Source of the DNA: Desulfuromonadales bacterium
Lineage (GTDB): Bacteria > Desulfobacterota > Desulfuromonadia > Desulfuromonadales > Syntrophotaleaceae
Length of the DNA: 63,371 nucleotides
Assembly: GCA_030154185.1 (NCBI GenBank)
Contig: JASKKK010000010.1
Location: 1-63,371 of the forward strand
Reading direction: 5' to 3'
Positions 51,238 to 59,544 of the stretch are shown in pieces (within the stretch, counting starts at the first letter, position 1; every line of letters begins with the position of its first letter). Made by a program: the position numbers and the translations under genes. The notes under the pieces were generated by a model, which was not told where the DNA came from, did not search any database, and saw nothing but the letters and a program-made list of their open reading frames with translations.

Positions 51238-51307
51238 CAATCGTTGCCAGAGACATTCATTCACAACCGGTCTGAAAATTCATCCATCCGGCAACGAGGT
51301 AGACTTT

Positions 51308-52357
51308 ATGACATGCCCCCCCCTCCGTACCTTACCGCCCCGCAATTGGCTCGATCTCTGGGAGACCGGTCGCATCATGCAGCGCGCTTTCGCAGAACAA
51401 CGTCACAGCATGCGTGCCGTTTATGCGCTGCTCGACGAGGTTCTCGACACTCCCCCCGACACTCCCGAAGAATTCATGGTCCGCATGGGCGAAGTCCCCG
51501 ACATTTTTTACAAACGGCGCAGAAATCTTTTCTCGGCTCTGTTTCAGGCAACCTACCAGATTCTGGATATTGCTCCTGAAAGACGCTTGCTGTACGGAAA
51601 ACTCAATCACCTGTTCCGCATCTGGGTCACCAGCGCCGATAACCTGCTCGATAATGAAGACAAGGTGGTGGTTCCCATGGCCATGGCCGGACGTTCCCGG
51701 ATCATGAACCAGGTCGTGGCCGTCATGGCTGCGGACCGCGTTCTCCACCACCTCTTGGAGGAAGCGGTGGTGGAAGGTATCCTCCCCGCCGACAAGTCTG
51801 CCCTGCTGGGAGATCGCGCCTTGCAGATCCTGCTGCCCAGCGCCGCACAGGAAGCCTCGGAAGAAGGCGGTATCGTTCATCGGCCCGATCCCGAGTACGT
51901 GCTTTCCACCATTCATGTTCTCAAAACCGGGCTGCTTTTCCACATACCCTTCGTCGGCCCCGAAACCCTGGACACACACCTCGACCGCAGCCGGCTGCGC
52001 GCCGTCAAAGATGCCCTGCTGCAATTCGGGATCGGCTGCCAGTTGCTGGACGATTTGCGCGACATGGCACGAGATTTTGTGGAACGCCGTCACAACTACG
52101 TACTGTCGATACTGGCCTGCGAAGAGCATCCGATCCTGCAGGTCTGGGAAAACCGTCAGATCAGCCTCGACGAACGTCTTTATCGGGAAATCCCTCATGC
52201 CGCCCTGCCGACTCTGCGACGGGCGCTCGACATCCTGTGCGGAGCCCTCGGCACTCTGGCCAACAACGGATTGAGCCTGGGACATGAGCGCAACCGCGAC
52301 ATGGCCTGCTCGATGCTCAACATACTCGACCTGGAGGATCTCAGTCATGCCTGCTGA
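51308..52357 (+). CDS. Class I isoprenoid biosynthesis enzyme
   Basis: A 349-residue soluble, helical protein resembling trans-prenyltransferases. The first Asp-rich motif is DNLLD (111-115; the usual DDxxD has an Asn), the KTGLLF motif is at about 206-211, and the second motif is QLLDDLRD (246-253). Such proteins condense or cyclise prenyl diphosphates using Mg2+. The substitution in motif 1 makes the reaction uncertain. Product unknown. The ATG follows CGAGGTA. The gene overlaps the methyltransferase by 11 bases and probably forms a sigma-54-controlled operon with two further genes. Confidence 0.75.
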   Translation: MTCPPLRTLPPRNWLDLWETGRIMQRAFAEQRHSMRAVYALLDEVLDTPPDTPEEFMVRMGEVPDIFYKRRRNLFSALFQATYQILDIAPERRLLYGKLNHLFRIWVTSADNLLDNEDKVVVPMAMAGRSRIMNQVVAVMAADRVLHHLLEEAVVEGILPADKSALLGDRALQILLPSAAQEASEEGGIVHRPDPEYVLSTIHVLKTGLLFHIPFVGPETLDTHLDRSRLRAVKDALLQFGIGCQLLDDLRDMARDFVERRHNYVLSILACEEHPILQVWENRQISLDERLYREIPHAALPTLRRALDILCGALGTLANNGLSLGHERNRDMACSMLNILDLEDLSHAC

Positions 52358-53012
52358 CCGCGACTGCTCCCCCCCGGAAACCCGCGGAAGAACCCTGGAT
52401 CACGCCGCATCGGTTTACGACCTGTTGGCCCCGGTCATGACCCTCGGCCTGGAGGGCCGTTACAGGCGCCGGACTATCGAACTGCTGAGATTGGTCGGTA
52501 CCGAAAGGGTACTCGACATCGGCTGCGGTACGGGCATACTGACACGCCAGATTGCCGCGAGGCTGGACGGGTCCTGCCGGGAGCAGGTCATCGGGATCGA
52601 TGCCGCTGCCAAAATGATTGCCGTTGCCCGGCGCAAAGCTGCCGGCATCGTCAATGTACACTTCAAGACAGCCGTGGCCGAAACGCTGCCTTTTGCCGAA
52701 GCCCGTTTCGATGCTGCGGCTTCTACCTTTTTCTATCATCACATTGACATGGACCTGAAAAAACGCTCCCTTGCGGAATTGCGCCGGGTTCTGAAACCGG
52801 GAGGACGCGCCGTCATCGTGGACGTGGATACACCGACCAACCTGCTGGGAAGACTATGCGCATGGTCGGGATACTGGCTGTTCCGACAAGAGGAAATTCG
52901 GGAAAACATCGAAGGCCGTCTGCGCGAATCATTGTACGACGCCGGTTTTTCCCGTGTGGAAAAAGTATCGCACCACGCCGGACATATATCCATCTTTTAC
53001 CTGGAAAACTAA
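52347..53012 (+). CDS. Class I SAM-dependent methyltransferase (UbiE-like)
   Basis: A 221-residue Rossmann methyltransferase with VLDIGCGTGILTRQIAARL (SAM motif I, about 56), VIGIDAAAKMIAVARRK (motif II), DAAASTFFYHHID and LRRVLKPGGRAVIVDVD (motif III). UbiE/COQ5-type enzymes methylate quinone or isoprenoid-derived rings, fitting its overlap with the isoprenoid gene. The start ATG is preceded by GGAGG inside the upstream coding region, so the two are translationally coupled. Substrate unknown. Confidence 0.85.
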   Translation: MPADRDCSPPETRGRTLDHAASVYDLLAPVMTLGLEGRYRRRTIELLRLVGTERVLDIGCGTGILTRQIAARLDGSCREQVIGIDAAAKMIAVARRKAAGIVNVHFKTAVAETLPFAEARFDAAASTFFYHHIDMDLKKRSLAELRRVLKPGGRAVIVDVDTPTNLLGRLCAWSGYWLFRQEEIRENIEGRLRESLYDAGFSRVEKVSHHAGHISIFYLEN

Positions 53013-53024
53013 GGAGTTTTGCTG

Positions 53025-53657
53025 ATGCCTCGCTTTTTGCGTCTTATCGGTCTGTTGGCCCTGCTCTGGCTTCTGGCCGCACCGGCCATGGCCATGGCCG
53101 TTCCCGAAGCCCCCCAACTGAAAACATCGGTGCAGCATTACTTTGACGGCCTTTTCGAGAAGCTGGCAAACGCTGCCGCACAACATCCGACACCCGATAC
53201 TTTCCGAAACATCATGAAACCTTTGGTAAAAGATATCGACGGCCTGTATGGCGCTACCCTTATCGACAATGACTTCATCATCCGCCAGGTCTATTTTCGG
53301 CGAAATTTTTTGGCTCGGGGTTATGACCTGAAAAAGGTGGAGGAACTCGATTATTTCTGGAAACAGATGCACCTCTCGCCTTCGCCCCAGTTAAGCGAAC
53401 CCGGGCACGGTTCGCTGTTGCAACCGCGATTGATCGCCATGCGAAGTCCGATTATCGAAAACGGCGCCCTGACCGGCGTCGTGTCCATGATGATTCGAAC
53501 CGATGCCTTTTTGAAGGCCACCGGACTCGATCAGTGCCAGGCATATCGCATCACCTGTCGCGGACAGGAAGCCGAAAGCAAAGGGGATTTGGGCGCCACC
53601 TTCCAGCAGGTGCATCTGCAACTACCCGCCACAGACTGGCTCATCGAATACCGATAA
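53025..53657 (+). CDS. Secreted single-Cache-like protein
   Basis: A 210-residue exported protein. A signal peptide MPRFLRLIGLLALLWLLAAP with a probable cut after AMA is followed by a periplasmic domain with DGLYGATLIDNDFIIRQVYF and SPIIENGALTGVVSMMIRTDAFL. The latter pattern is the strand-turn-strand of Cache/PAS sensors, as in the chemoreceptor and the Cache-GGDEF protein. There is no membrane or output domain, so it may be a ligand-binding partner. It ends the isoprenoid operon; AAGGAG lies 8 bases before the ATG. Confidence 0.7.
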   Translation: MPRFLRLIGLLALLWLLAAPAMAMAVPEAPQLKTSVQHYFDGLFEKLANAAAQHPTPDTFRNIMKPLVKDIDGLYGATLIDNDFIIRQVYFRRNFLARGYDLKKVEELDYFWKQMHLSPSPQLSEPGHGSLLQPRLIAMRSPIIENGALTGVVSMMIRTDAFLKATGLDQCQAYRITCRGQEAESKGDLGATFQQVHLQLPATDWLIEYR

Positions 53658-53671
53658 GCTCGCCTTTCTAC

Positions 53672-53707
53672 TTGGTGGCCCTCCGGGATTTGCCGGAGGG
53701 CCACCAA
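53672..53707. other. Perfect 15-bp hairpin without U tract
   Basis: TTGGTGGCCCTCCGG and CCGGAGGGCCACCAA enclose a 6-base loop 14 bases after the stop of the Cache-like gene. No U tract follows on either strand. It may stabilise the operon's 3' end or act as a repeat. Confidence 0.65.
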
Positions 53708-53739
53708 ACCGAAATCGGTCGATCTCGAGAAACCCCAAT

Positions 53740-53781
53740 CCGCATCCCGCATCCCGCATCCCGCAGCACTCAGCACCGAGA
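53740..53781. repeat. Heptamer array
   Basis: CCGCATC repeated three times in register (53740-53760), then CCGCAGC, ACTCAGC and ACCGAGA as degraded units. The array lies in the gap after the isoprenoid operon, like the array after prfC and the short one after thiE. Confidence 0.75.
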
Positions 53782-53898
53782 AACGCCCTTTTATCCTTGA
53801 CAGCCCCGCCCACAATCACGCAAGCTTTCTCACTGATGCTCGGCACCCTTTCCTGCCCCGTAATTTGCCGGCATAATTCAGACACCGGAGAATGCTTT

Positions 53899-54405
53899 AT
53901 GCAAACCGCCCCTTTGGAAGAACCTGTATTAAACGAAGAGCAGCAGCGCTGCCTGGATCTTTACAGCGAAACCGATCTGCACATGATGGAACTCGCCGAT
54001 GCCGCCAAAGGCAAGGGATTGAGCCGGATCGAGGAAATCGTACGTTTTGCCAGAGCTGCCAACTATACCCGCTTGGGAATCGCGCATTGCGTCGCGGTGA
54101 AAAGTGCGGGGCTGCGTCTTGAAGAGATATTGTCCCGAGAAGGCTTCGAAGTTACACGGGTCGACTGCAAGGTCTGCCGACTGCCGGGCGCAGCCGTGTC
54201 CGCAAATGGGCGCGGCGTATCCTGCAATCCCATCGGCCAGGCGCGCCTGTTGGCAAAAGCCGACACCCAATTGAATATTTCTATGGGGTTATGCCTGGGC
54301 CACGATCTGCTGTTCCAAAAACATTCCTGTAATCCCGTGACCACTTTGATCGTCAAGGACCGCCCCAATGGACACAACCCCCTGCTTGCTTTGATTCCAT
54401 CATGA
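53899..54405 (+). CDS. DUF1847 metal-binding protein
   Basis: A 168-residue protein with a mostly helical N-terminus (LSRIEEIVRFARAANYTRLGIAHCVAV) and a C-terminal Cys-rich region (DCKVCRLPG, SCNPIGQA, GLCLGHDLLF, KHSCNPVTTLI). The four clustered Cys suggest a metal site. Function unknown. ATG 53899 follows GGAGAATG; the frame extends upstream without a ribosome site. Confidence 0.75.
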   Translation: MQTAPLEEPVLNEEQQRCLDLYSETDLHMMELADAAKGKGLSRIEEIVRFARAANYTRLGIAHCVAVKSAGLRLEEILSREGFEVTRVDCKVCRLPGAAVSANGRGVSCNPIGQARLLAKADTQLNISMGLCLGHDLLFQKHSCNPVTTLIVKDRPNGHNPLLALIPS

Positions 54406-54414
54406 AGCTTGCCG

Positions 54415-54452
54415 GTTTTCATCCGGAAACGGTCCTTTTCCCATATGAAAAC
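54415..54452. repeat. Collapsed copy of the polA/lon repeat
   Basis: GTTTTCATCCGGAAACGGTCC joins directly to TTTTCCCATATGAAAAC, the left and right ends of the 22227-22368 element. GTTTTCAT and ATGAAAAC are perfect inverted ends and GGAAA faces TTTCC, so it folds into one hairpin. It lies 9 bases after the DUF1847 gene. Confidence 0.65.
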
Positions 54453-54650
54453 TACTCTGTATCCATCCGGGTTTTCCAGACGGATACTTGCCGGAGAGCC
54501 CGCCGAAGAGGAGCCGGAGATTTACAAATTTAGACTACCTCGAAAAGGGCATTTATTGTAGATTATGAAAGTTTATTATCCATATTTGATGTTTTTGCGA
54601 AACCATCGAATTTGTCCTGGCGGGCGGAATTATTATCTATGGGAGTTGTC

Positions 54651-55052
54651 ATGCAATATCTGAAAATCATTCTTTGCACCCTGCTGCTGACAGGAGCTTT
54701 TGTCACAACCGTCATGGCCGGCGAAATGTCCGGCCACAAAATGTTCGGCTGCTTCGACCTCGAATGGGAGATGACACCGAGCAAGGAAATTAATATCCAA
54801 TTCACCATCAACGACGAAATCCTGACCCAGTTCACCCTCGGTCCGAACGAGCCCCTGCGGCAGTTCTACCTCTCCTCCGAAACCAATACCGCCGAAGGGC
54901 GCATGCGGATCCGTTACAAACCGGCCAAGGGGAAAGCCTATCTGAAAATGGACAGTTTCAGATATCGCTGTTATTCTCCCAGCGAACGAAGCTTTGCCGG
55001 CATTCTGGCCGAATTCGATCTGCCTGCTGAACAAACCCCGGTAGCCCCATAA
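54651..55052 (+). CDS. Exported protein of unknown function
   Basis: A 133-residue protein with a signal peptide (YLKIILCTLLLTGAFVTTVMA, cut before GEM) and a beta-rich mature domain with two Cys (FGCFDLEW, YRCYSP). I do not recognise the family. ATG 54651 follows GGGAGTTG; an ATG 12 bases earlier precedes it. It is followed by a strong terminator. Confidence 0.7.
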   Translation: MQYLKIILCTLLLTGAFVTTVMAGEMSGHKMFGCFDLEWEMTPSKEINIQFTINDEILTQFTLGPNEPLRQFYLSSETNTAEGRMRIRYKPAKGKAYLKMDSFRYRCYSPSERSFAGILAEFDLPAEQTPVAP

Positions 55053-55054
55053 GA

Positions 55055-55082
55055 AAACGGGCCTGCCACGGCAGGCCCGTTT
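55055..55082. terminator. Bidirectional terminator
   Basis: AAACGGGCCTGC and GCAGGCCCGTTT form a 12-bp stem with a 4-base loop between convergent genes. T residues follow on the plus strand and the A-rich arm gives T residues on the minus strand. Confidence 0.85.
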
Positions 55083-55104
55083 CGTATTTCAACGGTTTTT
55101 CACA

Positions 55105-55902
55105 TCACTCCCCGAACAATCCCTTAAACGACTCTTTGGCGCTTTCGACGCCCTGCGCGGCTCGCTCCTTCGCGGTCCCCAACTCCTTTTCGGCTGCGCC
55201 TTTAACATCGGGCAGCTCGCCTTGCATATCCGACAGACTTTTCTGCAAAGCGGCCGTCATTTCCCCGGAAGTCATTTTCCCGTATAATGCCGTGAAGATT
55301 TGCTTGGCGGCCTGGGCCGGCGTTACCCCGCCTTGTCCCTGACCGATATTCTGCAAGCGGATTTCCGGAAGGGCGGCACGGATCTCTTTCCCCTTGAGAC
55401 CCTTGACGGCCAGTTTGACCTCGCCATCGCGCACGACAAACTCCCTGATCAACAACTTCTTGCCACTTTCGTCCGAAGTCTGTTTCTTCGATGTATCAGC
55501 GCCGCCCACGGATTTTTTCACGTTGCGCAACAGTGCCTTGAAATTATCACTGCGCCCGGTTTTTTCGAAAATGATCCTGGGAGCGACAACTTCGATGCGG
55601 TCAATGACTATCGTATCCTTCGTCAGGGATTTTTCGTCGAGATCGACCTTGACCGCTTTGACCGACACCGCATAGGGAGAATCAAACCCCTCGGGGTTGC
55701 CTATCAGGAAATCCTGCAGGCTGGCACGACCTGACAACAGCGCTATATCGACATCGCCCACCTGCAAAGACGTACCGGTAATCGCGGGCCCCTGGCTGTT
55801 GACCGCTTTTTTGATAATCGGTCCGAGGCTGGAGACCCCCACCGCCACCAGAACCACCAACACAGCAATCACTGCTCCTGCCGCCCAAAACCACTTTTTC
55901 AC
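55105..55902 (-). CDS. Small AsmA-like membrane-anchored protein
   Basis: A 265-residue protein with one N-terminal transmembrane segment (WAAGAVIAVLVVLVAVGVSSL) and an AsmA-like domain (TGTSLQVGDVDIALLSGRASLQDFLIGNPEGFDSPYAVSVKAVKVDLDEKSL). Those repeats form the entry domain of lipid-transfer proteins. A charged C-terminal helix (AAEKELGTAKERAAQGVESAKESF) follows. The start is a GTG with AAAGGAGG five bases upstream. It may be a short paralogue of the YdbH-type system at 16300-19461. Confidence 0.72.
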   Translation of the reverse strand: MKKWFWAAGAVIAVLVVLVAVGVSSLGPIIKKAVNSQGPAITGTSLQVGDVDIALLSGRASLQDFLIGNPEGFDSPYAVSVKAVKVDLDEKSLTKDTIVIDRIEVVAPRIIFEKTGRSDNFKALLRNVKKSVGGADTSKKQTSDESGKKLLIREFVVRDGEVKLAVKGLKGKEIRAALPEIRLQNIGQGQGGVTPAQAAKQIFTALYGKMTSGEMTAALQKSLSDMQGELPDVKGAAEKELGTAKERAAQGVESAKESFKGLFGE

Positions 55903-56103
55903 CGAAACCTCCTTTAGCGAACATTGTTGAAAACCATTTAAGAAGAATTATAGACCTGTTTGTATTTCAAGGTCAAAAAGGTTCGTGACCGGCTACACGT
56001 ATCAACTCCCGACTTCTGCTATAATAGCCCTATCCGTGGAGTTTGCACCCGCCCCGCAGCGTTACGGGCGAATTTCGGCAATCTGTACTGGGGAGGTAAA
56101 GGC

Positions 56104-56736
56104 ATGTTTCGCGGCATCCACTGGCTTGGCCACGACAGTTTTCGTATCGAAGGCGGCGGACTCGTAACCTATATCGATCCCTGGCAGATCCCGAACGGCC
56201 CGCCTGCCGATTTGATTTTGATCACTCATGACCACTATGATCATTGCTCAGCCGAAGACGTTGCGCGTATCCGCAAACCCGAAACGGTGATCATGACCGT
56301 TGCCGCGGCGGCAGCCAAGATACCAGCGCCGATCCGCACCGTGGAAGTCGGCGAACGCAGAGAAGTAGGCGACCTTATGGTCGAAACCGTTCCGGCATAC
56401 AATCTGAACAAGTTCCGCTCTCCGGGAATCGTCTATCATCCCCGAAAAGCCGGTCTGGTCGGTTTTATACTGACCGTGGACGACCGCCGTATCTATCACG
56501 CCGGCGACAGCGACCTGATCCCCGAAATGGCCGGCATTATCTGCGATGTCGCCTTGCTGCCGGTCAGCGGAACCTATGTCATGACTGCCTCGGAAGCTGC
56601 CGAAGCGGCAAAACTTATCCGCCCCAAGCTGGCCATCCCGATGCATTTCGGTCGGGGTATCGGTTCCGAAGCCGATGCGCGGCATTTTGCGGAAGGGTGT
56701 ACGATACCGGTCAAGATTCTGCCCTGCGAAACCTGA
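56104..56736 (+). CDS. MBL-fold metal-dependent hydrolase
   Basis: A 210-residue protein with the metallo-beta-lactamase motif THDHYDHCS (HxHxDH, about 41-49), a later YHAGDSD and a C-terminal MHFGRGIGSE. The closest type is the UlaG/YtkL subgroup, whose substrates differ (lactones, phosphodiesters or RNA). The start ATG follows GGGGAGG by 8 bases. It is followed by a HAD hydrolase gene after 27 bases, likely in the same operon. Confidence 0.85.
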   Translation: MFRGIHWLGHDSFRIEGGGLVTYIDPWQIPNGPPADLILITHDHYDHCSAEDVARIRKPETVIMTVAAAAAKIPAPIRTVEVGERREVGDLMVETVPAYNLNKFRSPGIVYHPRKAGLVGFILTVDDRRIYHAGDSDLIPEMAGIICDVALLPVSGTYVMTASEAAEAAKLIRPKLAIPMHFGRGIGSEADARHFAEGCTIPVKILPCET

Positions 56737-56763
56737 AGTTCGATCGGGGGAAATATCCGAGAC

Positions 56764-57450
56764 ATGCTTAAAGGTATATTTTGGGATAACGACGGTGTCC
56801 TTGTCGACACCGAGCCTCTCTATTTCCAAGCCATGCGCGACACTCTTTCGAAAATCGGTATCGCACTGCCGCTGGGATTGTACGCGCGCATCACCTTGGA
56901 AGAGGGGCGCAGCAGCCTTTGTCTGGCCCGGAAGGCGGGTTTCTCGAAACGGGAAATCGAACGCCTGCGCGACGCCAAAAACATCCGCTACGGCAAATTG
57001 CTGGAAACGGGCGTGCGCCCCCTTCCGGGGGTGCCTGAAGCCGTCGCGGCGTTGCGTCCTCATGTCGCCATGGCCATCGTCACCAGTTCCAGACGAGACC
57101 ATTTTGAGCTTATTCATCGCCATACCGGCCTGCCGCAACAATTCGATTTCGTTCTTACCCGCGAAAACTTCCACCAGACCAAACCCCACCCCGAACCTTA
57201 CCTTAAAGCCCTGGACCGCAGCGGCCTGCACCCCTCGGAATGTCTGGTTATCGAAGATACCCGCCGAGGACTGGAAGCCGCCCAGGCTGCCGGCATGCGC
57301 TGTCTTGTCATCCCCAGCGTCCTGACGCGGAACGCTCCTTTTCCAGGAGCCTGGAAAATCGTCCCGGATATCGCCTCCGCCGTGAAAGTCATCGAAGCCG
57401 AATTGTTCACCACACCTGCCGGCGAGGCGATGGGGCCTTCCAATCTTTAG
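56764..57450 (+). CDS. HAD-superfamily hydrolase (beta-phosphoglucomutase/phosphatase type)
   Basis: A 228-residue phosphatase or phosphomutase. The catalytic motif is WDNDGVLVDTEP (nucleophile Asp about 8), with TSSR (motif II), KPHPEPYL (motif III) and VIEDTRRG (motif IV). The cap helices (about 15-85) resemble class C1 enzymes. Substrate unknown. It follows the MBL gene by 27 bases. Confidence 0.85.
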   Translation: MLKGIFWDNDGVLVDTEPLYFQAMRDTLSKIGIALPLGLYARITLEEGRSSLCLARKAGFSKREIERLRDAKNIRYGKLLETGVRPLPGVPEAVAALRPHVAMAIVTSSRRDHFELIHRHTGLPQQFDFVLTRENFHQTKPHPEPYLKALDRSGLHPSECLVIEDTRRGLEAAQAAGMRCLVIPSVLTRNAPFPGAWKIVPDIASAVKVIEAELFTTPAGEAMGPSNL

Positions 57451-57690
57451 TACCGATCAATCCAGAAGTATGGTATATCGCCCCCCCTCCCCCTGTCCTC
57501 CGGGATATGTTGCCACCGGAACTGAACCCCCTGGTCGGCAAAATCGTCCGTACCCCCGCCGCAAAAATGACGAAACTCGGAAACCATGACGTTTTGCGCC
57601 TGCCATTGAAAAACGCCCCCTGGAACCTGGTCTTTTTCCGTCTCCATCCGACTCTGTTTCAGAGCCTCGTCGGTCATTACGGAATGGTGT

Positions 57691-57763
57691 TCTCAGCGGT
57701 CTCTGCGTGCTCTGCGGTTTATATTACGCTTAAACATTCCAGACGGATCCGCACACCGCAGAG
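57691..57763. repeat. Nonamer array with inverted partner
   Basis: TCTCAGCGG, TCTCTGCGT and GCTCTGCGG (57691-57717) are three 9-base units. CTCTGCGGT (57710-57718) pairs with ACCGCAGAG (57755-57763) to close a hairpin with a loop of about 36 bases. The 440-base gap 57451-57890 holds this array and a plus-strand coding-like stretch (LGNHDVLRLPLKNAPWNLVFF) without start or ribosome site that may be a gene remnant. Confidence 0.6.
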
Positions 57764-57890
57764 AACCTTACGCATTTCAAGATGTTTTGACTCGCCCTCG
57801 GCGGTGGGATATTATCAAAAAAACCGAAATGTTGGCATTCTTTAAAATGCATCCGGCTGAAAACGCCGGCCCAAGGGGGGAAAACAACCG

Positions 57891-59468
57891 ATGAAAGTCA
57901 GCAACGTTTCCCAGATGCGCGCCATGGATCGCGCCGCCATCGACCAGTACGGCATCCCCGAAGAGATTTTGATGGAAAATGCCGGGCATGCGGCGTTTTC
58001 CGTCCTGCAACAGATGGAATCGATACCGAATCGCACCTTCGTGATACTCTGCGGTCTCGGCAACAACGGTGGCGACGGCTTCGTGGTGGCCCGCAAAATC
58101 CATTCTGCGGGCGGGCGGGTCAAAGTTCGGATCCTCGGCGACCCCGATCGATTCAAGGGCGCAGCACGCCTCAACCTGGAGATACTCCGCCGGCTGGCCT
58201 TGGATATCCGCCAACTGCAAAGCGCAGCGGAACTCCGCGCCGAACTGGCTCACTGCGCCGCCGTCGTCGATGCCATTTTCGGCACCGGTCTGACCCGCGA
58301 AGTCTCCGGTCTGCATCGCGAGGCGATCGAAGCCGTCAACCATTGCGGTCGCCCCATAATCAGCCTCGATATCCCCTCCGGGGTGCAAGGGGATAGCGGC
58401 CGGGTACTCGGCTGTGCCGTTGATGCGAACCGCACGGTTACCTTCGGCCTGCCCAAAATCGGCAACCTGCTGTTTCCGGGGTTCGCCCTGGGGGGCAGTC
58501 TGTATGTCAGTCATATTTCCTTTCCGCCAGCCTTGTACGACAGCGAGGAATTGAAAATCGCCGTCAATACGCCACCGCCGTTGCCGCCACGAGCACCGAC
58601 CGGACACAAGGGAAGTTTCGGTCAGGCCCTTTTCATTGCCGGTGCCGCCGGATATCTCGGCGCGCCCGGCTTCGCGGCGCTCTCTTACCTCAAAGCGGGC
58701 GGCGGATACAGCCGTCTTGCCGCGCCGGAAGATATCACCCCGTTTATCGCCATGAAAGGAAGTGAAATCGTCTTTTTACCGCAGCAGGCCACCGCAAAAG
58801 GCGGCATCGCCCTCAGCAACCGGGACGCGTTATTGGAACTGGCCAACAATCTCGACATGACGGTGCTCGGCCCCGGACTGTCTCTCGAGCAGGAGCCCCA
58901 GCAACTGGCAAGGGACCTGACTGAAGCCATCGAACGTCCGCTGCTCATCGACGGCGACGGCATCAGTGCCGTCTGCGAAGACTTGGATCTGGTTCGGAAA
59001 CGCCGTTCCGCCACCGTTCTGACTCCTCACCCCGGAGAGATGTCCCGCCTTATAGGCAAAAGCGTCGAGGAACTGGAACTGGACCGAATCGCCACAGTAC
59101 GACAAGCCGCCTCCGACCTCAATGCCGTTATCGTTCTGAAAGGCGCGCACTCGCTCGTCGGCTGTCCCGACGGCCGGGTCTACATCAATCTCAGCGGCAA
59201 CAGCGGCATGGCTTCGGCCGGATCCGGGGATGTGCTCACCGGCACCATCGCCGCCATGCACGGCCTTGGTTTGAGCGTGGAAGATGCGGTGTGCAAAGGC
59301 GTATTCCTGCATGGAGCGGCCGGCGATCTGGCGGCGTCAAGTCAGGGAGAGGACGGCATGACCGCCCAGGATGTACTCGATAGCCTTCCACGAGCTCTCA
59401 GACTCGACAGGCAGGGCTGGCCCGCGGCGCTCAATGAACGTTACGCCGCCCCCCGGCCTGCAAGCTAG
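57891..59468 (+). CDS. nnr: Bifunctional NAD(P)H-hydrate epimerase / ADP-dependent dehydratase
   Basis: Repairs NAD(P)HX, the hydrated cofactor. The 525-residue protein fuses the N-terminal epimerase (about 1-215; LCGLGNNGGDGFVVARK, DAIFGTGL, SLDIPSGV) to the C-terminal kinase-fold dehydratase (about 235-520; GHKGSFGQALFIAGAAGYLGAP, VLTPHPGEMSRLIG, SGNSGMASAGSGDVLTGTI). The GSGDVLTG motif marks the catalytic site. ATG 57891 has AAGGGGGG ten bases upstream. Confidence 0.94.
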   Translation: MKVSNVSQMRAMDRAAIDQYGIPEEILMENAGHAAFSVLQQMESIPNRTFVILCGLGNNGGDGFVVARKIHSAGGRVKVRILGDPDRFKGAARLNLEILRRLALDIRQLQSAAELRAELAHCAAVVDAIFGTGLTREVSGLHREAIEAVNHCGRPIISLDIPSGVQGDSGRVLGCAVDANRTVTFGLPKIGNLLFPGFALGGSLYVSHISFPPALYDSEELKIAVNTPPPLPPRAPTGHKGSFGQALFIAGAAGYLGAPGFAALSYLKAGGGYSRLAAPEDITPFIAMKGSEIVFLPQQATAKGGIALSNRDALLELANNLDMTVLGPGLSLEQEPQQLARDLTEAIERPLLIDGDGISAVCEDLDLVRKRRSATVLTPHPGEMSRLIGKSVEELELDRIATVRQAASDLNAVIVLKGAHSLVGCPDGRVYINLSGNSGMASAGSGDVLTGTIAAMHGLGLSVEDAVCKGVFLHGAAGDLAASSQGEDGMTAQDVLDSLPRALRLDRQGWPAALNERYAAPRPAS

Positions 59469-59544
59469 ACGGAAAACGCCCTGAATCTTCGGCGCCTGAT
59501 CCTGGCATATCGAACCTGTTTTCCCCTGGACCAAGAGCCATACC

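Noticed and set aside
57447-57677. A 76-codon minus-strand frame upstream of nnr
   Set aside because: The plus strand of the same stretch looks more coding-like; neither has a ribosome site, so I keep it only as a possible remnant.
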